A DNA stretch of 64,000 bases from RGIG3009 sp045590855. GTDB taxonomy: Bacteria; Bacillota; Clostridia; Oscillospirales; Acutalibacteraceae. Below are positions 8,260 through 15,564 of this stretch, in pieces. Within the stretch, counting starts at the first letter, position 1; the number at the start of each line of letters is the position of its first letter. The stretch spans positions 1 to 64,000 of the forward strand of contig JAZNRV010000077.1 of NCBI GenBank assembly GCA_045590855.1, written 5' to 3'. A model generated the notes under the pieces. The model saw only the letters and a list, made by a program, of their open reading frames with translations. It did no database searches and was not told where the DNA came from. The position numbers were made by a program, and so were the translations under genes.

Positions 8260-8924
8260 TATTTGCGGCCTCCTTCCCGACGGGGCTTCGCAACACCGGC
8301 GAGCACTTCGCCGCGATAAATCCACACTTTGATGCCGATACGGCCATAGGTGGTGTTAGCTTCTGCGAAACCATAATCGATATCCGCACGCAAGGTTTGC
8401 AGCGGAATGGTACCTTCGTGGTATTGTTCAACACGCGCGATATCCGCACCGCCTAAACGACCGGAAACTTGCGTTTTGATACCTCTGACGCCGAGTTTCA
8501 TTGCACGACCGATGCATTGTTTCATAGCACGGCGGAAGGAAATACGTTTTTCCAACTGTTGAGCAATGTTTTCGGCAACCAACTGTGCATCTGCATCCGG
8601 AGTTTTGATTTCCACAATGTTGACCAAAGTGGTTTTACCAAGCATAGCTTCGCAGGTTTGGCGGAGTTTTTCAATTTCCGCACCGCCTTTGCCGATAACC
8701 AAGCCGGGTTTAGCACAGTGAATGTTAACTCGAACACGCGTAGCGTCACGTTCAATCTCGATTTTCGAGATGCCGGCAGCATACAACGTTTTCTTTAAAT
8801 AAGTGCGTAATTTGTAATCGGAATAAATGGTGTCGCCCATTTGGTTCTTTTTCACGAACCAGCGGGAGCTCCAATCCTTAATTACGCCAACACGTAAACC
8901 GTGGGGATTGACTTTTTGTCCCAT
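8259..8924 (-). CDS. rpsC: 30S ribosomal protein S3
   Basis: 221 residues beginning MGQKVNPHGLRVGVIKDWSS, with the KH motif region CAKPGLVIGKGGAEIEKLRQ (about residues 70-90) and the C-terminal RIGIKVWIYRGEVL. With S4 and S5 it forms the mRNA entry helicase. Confidence 0.98.
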   Translation of the reverse strand: MGQKVNPHGLRVGVIKDWSSRWFVKKNQMGDTIYSDYKLRTYLKKTLYAAGISKIEIERDATRVRVNIHCAKPGLVIGKGGAEIEKLRQTCEAMLGKTTLVNIVEIKTPDADAQLVAENIAQQLEKRISFRRAMKQCIGRAMKLGVRGIKTQVSGRLGGADIARVEQYHEGTIPLQTLRADIDYGFAEANTTYGRIGIKVWIYRGEVLAGVAKPRREGGRK

Positions 8925-8944
8925 GATTTGTCCTCCTCCTTCGC

Positions 8945-9280
8945 TTATTCCTTTTCCTTGAGCACAAGGGTGATGTGTGAGGTTCTCTTTTCAATGCGGA
9001 ACGCACGACCCTGTGCTCGCGGACGAACACGCTTCAGAATGGGGCCGGGGCATACAAAGCATTCGGAAACAACCAAATTACTACGTTCCATGTTGTAGTT
9101 GTTTTCCGCATTTGCCACTGCCGATTTGAGCAACTTCTCAACCGGCTCACCGGCAGCCTTGGAAATGTTGTGTGTAATCGCGAGCGCGACGTCAACCGGT
9201 TTATTGCGGATGAGGTCGAGAACGATTTTCACTTTGCGAGGGGACATACGGACGTGTGTTACTTGCGCCCTTGCTTCCAT
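8945..9280 (-). CDS. rplV: 50S ribosomal protein L22
   Basis: 111 residues; HVRMSPRKVKIVLDLIRNKP at the N-terminus and the tunnel-loop region around CPGPILKRVRPRAQGRAFRI identify L22, whose hairpin lines the exit tunnel and is a macrolide-resistance site. Confidence 0.97.
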   Translation of the reverse strand: MEARAQVTHVRMSPRKVKIVLDLIRNKPVDVALAITHNISKAAGEPVEKLLKSAVANAENNYNMERSNLVVSECFVCPGPILKRVRPRAQGRAFRIEKRTSHITLVLKEKE

Positions 9281-9303
9281 AACGTTACTCTCCTTTCAAC
9301 CGC

Positions 9304-9576
9304 TTACTTCGTAGTTTTGGAACCGACGTGACCGCGGAAGGTACGAGTCGGAGCAAATTCGCCCAACTTGTGACCAACCATGTCTTCGGTAACATACACC
9401 GGAACGTGTTTGCGTCCGTCATGCACCGCGATGGTGTGACCGACAAAATCCGGGAAAATCGTGGAGGCGCGGCTCCAGGTTTTCAAAATGCGTTTTTCCC
9501 CGGCTTCATTCATTTCTTGAATCCTTTTCAACAGAACAGGCTGTACGAAAGGACCCTTCTTTACGCTTCTACCCAT
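9304..9576 (-). CDS. rpsS: 30S ribosomal protein S19
   Basis: 90 residues starting MGRSVKKGPFVQPVLLKRIQ with the signature IPVYVTEDMVGHKLGEFAPT-like stretch (here HVPVYVTEDMVGHKLGEF). It sits in the 30S head beside S13. Confidence 0.97.
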   Translation of the reverse strand: MGRSVKKGPFVQPVLLKRIQEMNEAGEKRILKTWSRASTIFPDFVGHTIAVHDGRKHVPVYVTEDMVGHKLGEFAPTRTFRGHVGSKTTK

Positions 9577-9597
9577 AAATAATGAATCTCCTTTCGC

Positions 9598-10431
9598 TTA
9601 CTTGCCGTTGCGGCGCTTCACGATAAATTTATCAGAAGCTTTGTGATGTTTGCGGGTCTTGTAACCAAGCGCCGGTTTACCCCACGGCGTGACCGGTCCG
9701 GGACGACCGATAGGTGATTTACCTTCACCACCACCGTGCGGGTGGTCGCAGGGGTTCATGACCGAACCGCGAACGGTCGGACGCCAACCCATGTGGCGTT
9801 TACGGCCGGCTTTACCGATTTTCACGTTTTCGTGTTCCAGGTTGCCGACTTGACCGATGGTTGCCATGCAGTTAAGCGGAATGTTGCGCATTTCGCCGGA
9901 AGGCAAACGAACCATCGCCATGTTGTTTTCTTTACCGACAAGCTGTGCCATCACACCGGCGGCACGAGCAAGCTGAGCGCCTTTGCCCGGATACAGTTCC
10001 AAGTTGTGGATAAAAGTACCGGTGGGGATGTTCGCGAGCGGCAAGGCGTTGCCGGGTTTGATATCCGCGCCGGTACCGGCAGTAACAACGTCACCAACCG
10101 ACAAACCCTGCGGAGCTACAATGTAGCGTTTTTCGCCGTCTTCGTATTGCAGCAAAGCAATGTTTGCGCTGCGGTTCGGGTCGTATTCCAACGTCATAAC
10201 GGTGGCTTTTACATCCAACTTGTTACGTTTGAAATCGATGATACGATACTTACGACGGTTTCCGCCGCCGCGATGGCGAACGGTGATGCGACCGTAGCTG
10301 TTACGGCCGGCTTTTTTTGCCAGAGGAGCCAACAGGCTCTTTTCCGGCGCCACCTTAGACAGTGCGCTGTAATCCAAAACGGACATTCCACGCCGTCCGG
10401 GAGACGTCGGTTTATAAATTTTTGTAGGCAT
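9598..10431 (-). CDS. rplB: 50S ribosomal protein L2
   Basis: 277 residues; the highly conserved C-terminal segment RPTVRGSVMNPCDHPHGGGE near residue 230 surrounds the peptidyl-transferase-proximal histidine. Starts MPTKIYKPTSPGRRGMSVLD. It is separated from rplW by a 108-nt gap with a stem-loop, unlike the tight spacing elsewhere in the cluster. Confidence 0.98.
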   Translation of the reverse strand: MPTKIYKPTSPGRRGMSVLDYSALSKVAPEKSLLAPLAKKAGRNSYGRITVRHRGGGNRRKYRIIDFKRNKLDVKATVMTLEYDPNRSANIALLQYEDGEKRYIVAPQGLSVGDVVTAGTGADIKPGNALPLANIPTGTFIHNLELYPGKGAQLARAAGVMAQLVGKENNMAMVRLPSGEMRNIPLNCMATIGQVGNLEHENVKIGKAGRKRHMGWRPTVRGSVMNPCDHPHGGGEGKSPIGRPGPVTPWGKPALGYKTRKHHKASDKFIVKRRNGK

Positions 10432-10462
10432 TCCGATTCACTCTCCTATTTCTTGGCTTTGC

Positions 10463-10499
10463 GGGGTACGGCCGCTTCTTCGTTTACGAAGGGTACCCC
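10463..10499 (-). other. Stem-loop in the rplW-rplB spacer
   Basis: GGGGTAC (10463-10469) pairs with GTACCCC (10493-10499), and inside it CTTCG (10478-10482) pairs with CGAAG (10487-10491) around a 4-nt loop. The 108-nt spacer has no credible gene: the longest frame has 28 codons and no start. No T-run follows, so it is not a terminator. Confidence 0.55.
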
Positions 10500-10539
10500 A
10501 TACGTTGCCGCGACCTTAATTCTTACAGGCGGCTATTGA

Positions 10540-10830
10540 TTAAAACATACCGTCGAAGAATTCGATGGTCTTGGAGTCGGGTTTCAAAGTAACAATGGCT
10601 TTCTTCCAATCGGAAGTGTAACCTTCGTTACGACCCATGCGGCGAAGATGGCCTTTCATGTTGATGGTGTTAACTTTCGCAACGCGTACGTCGAAAATTT
10701 CTTCCACCGCTTTGGCAATCTCAATTTTGTTTGCGTCTTTTTTTACGCGGAACGTGTACTTCTTTTCCGAAAGCGCCGCCACCGCTTTTTCAGTGATAAC
10801 CGGCGCAATAATGATGTCACGAGCATCCAT
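10540..10830 (-). CDS. rplW: 50S ribosomal protein L23
   Basis: 96 residues, MDARDIIIAPVITEKAVAAL at the N-terminus and a typical C-terminus ending DSKTIEFFDGMF. L23 is the main docking platform for trigger factor and SRP at the tunnel exit. Its start overlaps the rplD stop by one base. Confidence 0.97.
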   Translation of the reverse strand: MDARDIIIAPVITEKAVAALSEKKYTFRVKKDANKIEIAKAVEEIFDVRVAKVNTINMKGHLRRMGRNEGYTSDWKKAIVTLKPDSKTIEFFDGMF

Positions 10831-11453
10831 TATGCGTACACCTCCTCAATTTGTGCAACCGCGTCTTTCACAACAATGAAAGTATCGCAGTTTAATACGT
10901 CATAAACGTTTAAGGTGTTTACCAGTGCTGTTTTGACACCGGGGATGTTGCGAGCCGACAAGACAACCGTGTCGTTCTTTTCGGGGAGCACCAACAAAAC
11001 TTTTTTCTTCGCTTCCAACACTTGGAGCATGGTAGCGATGGTCTTGGTTTTGATGGATTCCATGGTCAAATCGTCAAGCACTAACATTTCGCCGGCAGCC
11101 ACCTTGGAGGAGAAAGCCGATTTGAGTGCCAAACGACGCACTTTCTTGGGTAACACGTAGTTGTAGCTGCGCGGTTTGGGACCGAGCGCAATACCACCGT
11201 GAGTCCATTGAGGAGCACGAGTGGAACCTTGACGAGCATGACCGGTGCCTTTTTGACGCCACGGTTTTTTGCCGCCACCACGAACTTCTGCGCGAGTAAG
11301 GGTGGATTGGGTTCCTTGACGCTGATTTGCTAAGTAATTGACAACGGCACTGTGCATAACGGTAGCGTTAGGAGTGATACCGAAAACGGAATCTGCCACT
11401 TCCAAAGTACCGGTTTGTTTGCCGTTCATGTCAAAAGTAGATACAGTAGCCAT
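10830..11453 (-). CDS. rplD: 50S ribosomal protein L4
   Basis: 207 residues. The tunnel-extending loop RGGGKKPWRQKGTGHARQGS (residues ~62-81) is diagnostic. In E. coli L4 represses the S10 operon through its leader; here a structured leader exists upstream of rpsJ (12528-12860), but an L4 interaction is only a hypothesis. Confidence 0.97.
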   Translation of the reverse strand: MATVSTFDMNGKQTGTLEVADSVFGITPNATVMHSAVVNYLANQRQGTQSTLTRAEVRGGGKKPWRQKGTGHARQGSTRAPQWTHGGIALGPKPRSYNYVLPKKVRRLALKSAFSSKVAAGEMLVLDDLTMESIKTKTIATMLQVLEAKKKVLLVLPEKNDTVVLSARNIPGVKTALVNTLNVYDVLNCDTFIVVKDAVAQIEEVYA

Positions 11454-11472
11454 TAGTAAAATCCTCCTTCCC

Positions 11473-12105
11473 TTACGCTTTGACGGAATCGGAGATTAAA
11501 ATCAAGCCACCGCGGGGGCCGGGAACGGCACCATGAATGGCGATTAAATTGTTCTCCACGTCAACTTTCACAACCTTCAGGTTTTGAACGGTAACACGTT
11601 CAGCACCTAAATGTCCGGCGCCTTTCATACCCTTGTAAACACGGGAAGGCGAAGAACAGGCTCCCAACGAGCCGGCATGGCGGGCAACAGGACCCGTACC
11701 GTGAGTTTCCTTCAAGCGGCTGTGATTCCAACGCTTGATAGCGCCGGCATAGCCTTTACCTTTGCTGACACCCACTACATCGACTTGGTCGCCGGTAGCA
11801 AAGGTGTCTGCCTTTACGATGTCGCCAACGTTGTAAGCGTCGCAATCTTCGAAGCGGAACTCACGAAGCGCCTTTTTGGGAGCTACGTCAGCTTTGTCGA
11901 AGTGTCCCTTCATGGGTTTGTTGACCTTACCGACGGCGATATCGCCAAAACCGAGTTGAACAGCTGTGTAGCCGTCGTTTTCTGCGGTTTTCTTTTGAAC
12001 AACGACGCACGGACCGGCTTCGATGACCGTGACCGGAACGACATTGCCCTTTTCGTCGAAAATCTGCGTCATGCCGATTTTCTTACCGATGATGCCTTTT
12101 TGCAT
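11473..12105 (-). CDS. rplC: 50S ribosomal protein L3
   Basis: 210 residues starting MQKGIIGKKIGMTQIFDEKG, with the central extension region SPSRVYKGMKGAGHLGAERV reaching toward the peptidyl-transferase centre. It initiates 50S assembly. A GGAGG precedes the ATG, and two stem-loops lie in the spacer to rpsJ. Confidence 0.98.
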   Translation of the reverse strand: MQKGIIGKKIGMTQIFDEKGNVVPVTVIEAGPCVVVQKKTAENDGYTAVQLGFGDIAVGKVNKPMKGHFDKADVAPKKALREFRFEDCDAYNVGDIVKADTFATGDQVDVVGVSKGKGYAGAIKRWNHSRLKETHGTGPVARHAGSLGACSSPSRVYKGMKGAGHLGAERVTVQNLKVVKVDVENNLIAIHGAVPGPRGGLILISDSVKA

Positions 12106-12128
12106 TGTCTATACCTCCTTGGTTATTG

Positions 12129-12180
12129 GTTCCCCACCAAACGGTGTCGGGAACATGACCTCGCTTTGGCAGAACCGAGG
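12129..12180 (-). other. Tandem stem-loops in the rpsJ-rplC spacer
   Basis: Two adjacent hairpins are visible. In 12129-12154, GTTCCC/GGGAAC is stacked on CACC/GGTG with a GTTT-type loop and a 2-nt bulge. In 12159-12180, CCTCG pairs with CGAGG. They lie on the mRNA between the rpsJ stop and the rplC ribosome binding site. They could tune rplC translation or protect processed mRNA ends; no T-run is present. Confidence 0.5.
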
Positions 12181-12202
12181 AATTCACCTCGTCAAACCGG
12201 CA

Positions 12203-12514
12203 TTACAGTTTGATTTCGATTTCCACGCCAGCGGGGAGTTCAAGCCCCATCAGGGCTTCAACTGTTTTGTTTGACGGACGAAGGATGTCAATCAAGCGTT
12301 TGTGCGTACGAGACTCGAATTGTTCACGAGAATCTTTGTACTTGTGCACAGCACGCAAAATGGTAACAACTTCCTTCTCGGTCGGGAGCGGGACAGGACC
12401 GGAAACACGAGCACCGGTACGGCGAGCGGTTTCTACAATCTTTTCGGCGGATTGGTCCACCAAATGATGGTCATACCCCTTGATACGAATACGGATTTTT
12501 TCTTTGACTGCCAC
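12203..12514 (-). CDS. rpsJ: 30S ribosomal protein S10 / NusE
   Basis: 103 residues beginning with a GTG codon (12512-12514): VAVKEKIRIRIKGYDHHLVD, then SGPVPLPTEKEVVTILRAVH and the C-terminal LIDILRPSNKTVEALMGLEL, all S10 signatures. A GGAGG at 12523-12527 with an 8-nt spacer fixes the GTG start; the upstream open frame to 12565 runs into the structured leader. S10 is also the NusE antitermination factor. It is the first gene of the S10-spc cluster. Confidence 0.97.
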   Translation of the reverse strand: MAVKEKIRIRIKGYDHHLVDQSAEKIVETARRTGARVSGPVPLPTEKEVVTILRAVHKYKDSREQFESRTHKRLIDILRPSNKTVEALMGLELPAGVEIEIKL

Positions 12515-12527
12515 TAAAAACGCCTCC

Positions 12528-12860
12528 TTATTTTTTTGAGTTGGCGGGCGACGCCAAAACTGCACACTGAGCCGGGTGTTCCAACACCGGCATTTTAAAA
12601 CCGGATGCCTGTGGGTTCAAGCCTCCGGGTGCAGTTGTAAGCGTCTTGAAAGACATAAGGCAAAATGTGCGTCGCAAGCACGCCGAAACAAAGTGCAACT
12701 CTCTGCCCCGTTCATTTTGCTCCTTACAGCTATTCCTTGTCGCCCGGTTTGAAATCGGACATACTCAGCGGAAAAACCGACCGTTTGCGGCCGCAACCTC
12801 CCGCGTCATCGCATATCGTGCAGTCTGCATGATACAGCAAAAAGGGCATAGTTATCCTAC
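12528..12860 (-). promoter_or_regulatory. Structured 5' leader of the S10 operon
   Basis: About 300 nt of non-coding DNA upstream of rpsJ, dense in complementary segments. Nearest the gene: AACTGCAC (12558-12565) pairs with GTGCAGTT (12629-12636), enclosing hairpin CCGGA/TCCGG (12601-12628) and hairpin 12571-12591 (GCCG-GTGTT/AACAC-CGGC). This gives a three-way junction, followed by TTGGCG/CGCCAA (12541-12557) just before the Shine-Dalgarno. Further up, TAAGG-CAAAATG (12656-12667) pairs with CATTTTG-CCTTA (12713-12726) around an inner GTGC/GCAC hairpin, and the palindrome TTGCGGCCGCAA is at 12785-12796. This suggests autogenous control; no clear promoter could be fixed. Confidence 0.65.
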
Positions 12861-12959
12861 CCCGCATAATCATGCCTAACCATTTTACATCAAGCTTTCC
12901 AAAAAATCAAGTCTTTTTTTCGGTTTTTTTAAAAATTTTTTTACTATATATTTAAGGTG

Positions 12960-12988
12960 TAGACAAAGCCTATTTTTTCGTGTATAAT
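12960..12988 (+). promoter_or_regulatory. Sigma-A promoter of the SurA-like lipoprotein gene
   Basis: TAGACA (12960-12965), 17-nt spacer, perfect TATAAT (12983-12988). AGGAGG follows at 13011-13016, 6 nt before the ATG. The preceding 12898-12958 is an AT-rich stretch with T and A runs. Confidence 0.88.
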
Positions 12989-13022
12989 AGGCAACAGTAT
13001 TTCCCACACAAGGAGGATAATC

Positions 13023-14234
13023 ATGAAATTTAAAAAATTTGCTTGCGGTATTGCCGCCGTTCTTTTGACGGTGTCGTGCCTGTTTGCCGGTGGCTGTTCT
13101 ACACCCGACGTTGCTTTAACCGTAGACGGCAAAGTTTACGAGATGGGCGATTACTTAGCGTATATGTACGCCACCATGTTCACCGACCAACAATCCTATT
13201 TATACCTATCTTATTACGGCGAAGATGCTTTGTCGCAAAAAGTAACGTATGGTGAAGACGCCAAAGAAATGACGTTGAAAGAATATATCATCCAAACCAC
13301 TAAGGATGCCATGATTCGTCAAAAGGCTTTGGAAAATTTGATGGCAAAATACTCTATCAAATGGGAAGCCGACGAAGTCAAAAAATTAGAAGAAGACGTT
13401 GCTAAACTCAGCAAAGACCAATTCCTCTCTTTTGGTTTCACCAACGAGCGCTATATTAATATGTATAAAGCAGTATCGCTTAACGAATCCACCTTGTTCA
13501 CCGGCTTGTACGATGACGGCGGCTTGCGTGAGGTTTCCGATGCTGACGAACGCAAATATTTTGACGAAAAATATTTGAGCTATAAAATCATTGAATTTTC
13601 ATTAATGGATGACAAAGGCGCTGCCCTGAGCGATGCCGAAACGGAAAAAATCAATAAGCAGCTGCAAGGGTATTTGGACGCCTTCAACAAAACGGACAAA
13701 ACCGGTGCCGGCTTTGACGAAGTGTATCGTCAATATTTAAAAGATACCAAAAAAGAAGACACAACAACAACAACAACAACAACTACTACCACAACAACTA
13801 CAACAACTACTACCACAGCGGCAACAACCACTACAACCACCGCAGCCGGTAACAAAGAAGAGGATAAAACCACCACCGATAAAGAGGAAGAAAAGTTAGA
13901 AACGGCTACTCGCAACGATGTGGTAATCGACCAAACCATTACGGATGAAGAGTTAATTAAAGCCATTCAATCCTTAAAAGAAGGCGAAGCTGCCATCAAA
14001 ACCTACAAAGCAAACGGCACAACCAAAAAGGCTGCTTTGATTTTGCGTATGGACCCGGAAGCAGAACGCGAAAAAGATGTGGACTACTACAAAGACAGCC
14101 ATCAACAAACGCTGCAATTTATGAAATACGAAGAATTTGACAAAGAAGTAAAAGAAACCGCCGCCGAACTTTTGAAAACAGCCGTGTTTAACAACCGTGC
14201 CATCAAAGCCGGGGACCCCGCACAAATGATATAA
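13023..14234 (+). CDS. Lipoprotein with SurA/PrsA-like N-terminal domain and poly-threonine linker
   Basis: 403 residues. Signal peptide MKFKKFACGIAAVLLTVSCL ends in a lipobox with the acylated Cys at residue 25 (FAGGC). The following VALTVDGKVYEMGDYLAYMY and the long helical region resemble the SurA N-terminal chaperone fold of extracytoplasmic prolyl isomerases, but no canonical parvulin catalytic core is evident by eye. Residues 247-275 are almost only Thr (ACA/ACT codons, two short Ala breaks), followed by a charged segment and a second helical domain. It is divergent from the S10 operon and has its own promoter and terminator. A secretion foldase is the best guess. Confidence 0.72.
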   Translation: MKFKKFACGIAAVLLTVSCLFAGGCSTPDVALTVDGKVYEMGDYLAYMYATMFTDQQSYLYLSYYGEDALSQKVTYGEDAKEMTLKEYIIQTTKDAMIRQKALENLMAKYSIKWEADEVKKLEEDVAKLSKDQFLSFGFTNERYINMYKAVSLNESTLFTGLYDDGGLREVSDADERKYFDEKYLSYKIIEFSLMDDKGAALSDAETEKINKQLQGYLDAFNKTDKTGAGFDEVYRQYLKDTKKEDTTTTTTTTTTTTTTTTTTTAATTTTTTAAGNKEEDKTTTDKEEEKLETATRNDVVIDQTITDEELIKAIQSLKEGEAAIKTYKANGTTKKAALILRMDPEAEREKDVDYYKDSHQQTLQFMKYEEFDKEVKETAAELLKTAVFNNRAIKAGDPAQMI

Positions 14235-14245
14235 CCATTTACAAA

Positions 14246-14279
14246 AACCCGCGGAGGAATATTCCTCGGCGGTTTTTTT
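14246..14279. terminator. Bidirectional terminator between convergent genes
   Basis: CCGCGGAGGA / TCCTCGGCGG stem around ATAT, flanked by an A-run on the left and T7 on the right (14273-14279). It serves the plus-strand lipoprotein and the minus-strand S41 gene. Confidence 0.85.
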
Positions 14280-14290
14280 GTTGTTCGGAT

Positions 14291-15544
14291 TTACTCGGCT
14301 ACGGCAGCCGTTGTTGTAGCAACAGACGTTGCTACGGTAGTGCTTGTATTGTTCAGCGATACGTAGTTGCTGTTTTTCAGTAACGTAATCGCCTTTTGTA
14401 ACTGTGTATCTTCTTCTGCTGTCAGCAAATCAAAACGGCTTTGCAACTCATACGGTAAATCCACCGTTTGGTTGGGATACACACCGGTGTTTTGCCAACT
14501 TTCTCCGCTTTGGATACAATACAGCGTACCGGTTGACAACCGCACAGCGCCTTTGTCGGAAGCAACGGAAAAATACTCTTGCATAACGGCTTTACCCTGT
14601 GTGGAGGTGCCGACGACAGTTGTTTTTTTCAAGTCTTGTAACACTGCCGCCAACAGTTCTGCCTCGCCCACCGTATTGCCGTTTACCAGCGTTACCGTAG
14701 GCACGGACAGTTCATAGTTATCCGTTGCGGAAAGAACTGTTTTCTCGCCTTTTTTTTCGCACGAAACATAGGGGCCACGGGGCAGCAAATAGTCCAAAAT
14801 TTCAGTTGCCGCTTCCCATTGTCCACCGGCATTGTTGCGCACGTCAAAAACAAAGTATAAGGCACCCTGCTGTGTCAGTTGATTGTAAACGTTTTTAAAC
14901 TGCAACGCGGTAAGAGCATTAAACTCACTGATTCGAATATGCCCCACCGTATCTTGTAACAACTCGCCGCTAACACTTACCACAGAATAGGTATTGGCCA
15001 CCAGTTCGTCTGTTTCGGATTGACCGGCTTGTTCAACGGTTATCAGCACTTTTTCTTGACTGTTCAGCGCGGCTTGTACCGTAGCAAATGAGGAACCGGT
15101 CACCGCCTCTTCCCCTATCTTTGTCACGACCGCACCTTTTTTAATGCCTGCCAAAGCAGCGGGCGAGTTTTCGTCAACTGCTGTTATCGTTACACGGTTA
15201 TCGTCTACGGTAACTTCCAAACCAAAACCGGTACGATTTCCCGCTAATTTATTCTGTGTTTCTTGGTAAGTTGCGGGAGGGAGATATTCCGCGTAAGTGT
15301 CACCCAAACCGTTGATATATCCTTTTGCTAACGCTGCACGTAATTTTTCCTCGTCCATTGTGTAATGCTTTCGGGCAGCGGAATCGATTTCATCAATGTA
15401 ATCGTACATAGCTTGCCGTTGACCTACATCACTAACCAAGGAACTAAAATGCCGCATAGCCAACATCATGGTTGCGGAAACCGTGATGGCGACCGCCAAG
15501 AATATCAAGGACAGTGCAACACCGAGAGAAACTTTTTTGTTCAC
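14291..15544 (-). CDS. S41 (CtpA-type) family protein with catalytic Ser replaced by Gly: probable pseudopeptidase
   Basis: 417 residues, GTG start 20 nt after the M23 gene. N-terminal membrane anchor (residues ~6-30), PDZ domain (~105-175, NRVTITAVDENSPAALAGIK) and S41 domain. In active enzymes the nucleophile lies in SASASE, 25 residues before the lysine of the xGKG/FGK motif. Here the aligned segment is NTVGEAELLAAVLQD with Gly293 at that position, while Lys318 (STQGKAV) is kept at exactly 25-residue spacing. The fold is intact and the gene is not degraded, so it probably acts as a binding or regulatory partner. It is last in the ftsE-ftsX-M23-S41 unit, a division/cell-wall hydrolase context. 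Confidence 0.85.
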   Translation of the reverse strand: MNKKVSLGVALSLIFLAVAITVSATMMLAMRHFSSLVSDVGQRQAMYDYIDEIDSAARKHYTMDEEKLRAALAKGYINGLGDTYAEYLPPATYQETQNKLAGNRTGFGLEVTVDDNRVTITAVDENSPAALAGIKKGAVVTKIGEEAVTGSSFATVQAALNSQEKVLITVEQAGQSETDELVANTYSVVSVSGELLQDTVGHIRISEFNALTALQFKNVYNQLTQQGALYFVFDVRNNAGGQWEAATEILDYLLPRGPYVSCEKKGEKTVLSATDNYELSVPTVTLVNGNTVGEAELLAAVLQDLKKTTVVGTSTQGKAVMQEYFSVASDKGAVRLSTGTLYCIQSGESWQNTGVYPNQTVDLPYELQSRFDLLTAEEDTQLQKAITLLKNSNYVSLNNTSTTVATSVATTTAAVAE

Positions 15545-15564
15545 TTTTTCTCACCCGCTCGTTT

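Noticed and set aside
10439..10528. Small basic peptide gene between rplW and rplB
   Set aside because: 28 codons, no start codon, no ribosome binding site, and it overlaps the hairpin.
9736..10539. 267-codon plus-strand open frame opposite rplB
   Set aside because: Mirror of the L2 gene; no ribosome binding site and no recognisable protein, while L2 is unequivocal.
12601..12636. tRNA-like T-arm string in the S10 leader
   Set aside because: No T-stem closes around the loop and no other tRNA arms fit; the segment pairs within the proposed three-way junction instead.
12865..12893. Promoter for the S10 operon: TTGATG (12888-12893) with ATTATG 17 nt downstream on the minus strand
   Set aside because: The -10 has only two consensus matches; the true promoter could not be located by eye.
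13761..13848. Non-coding microsatellite
   Set aside because: The ACA/ACT run stays in frame inside a 403-codon gene and encodes a Thr linker.
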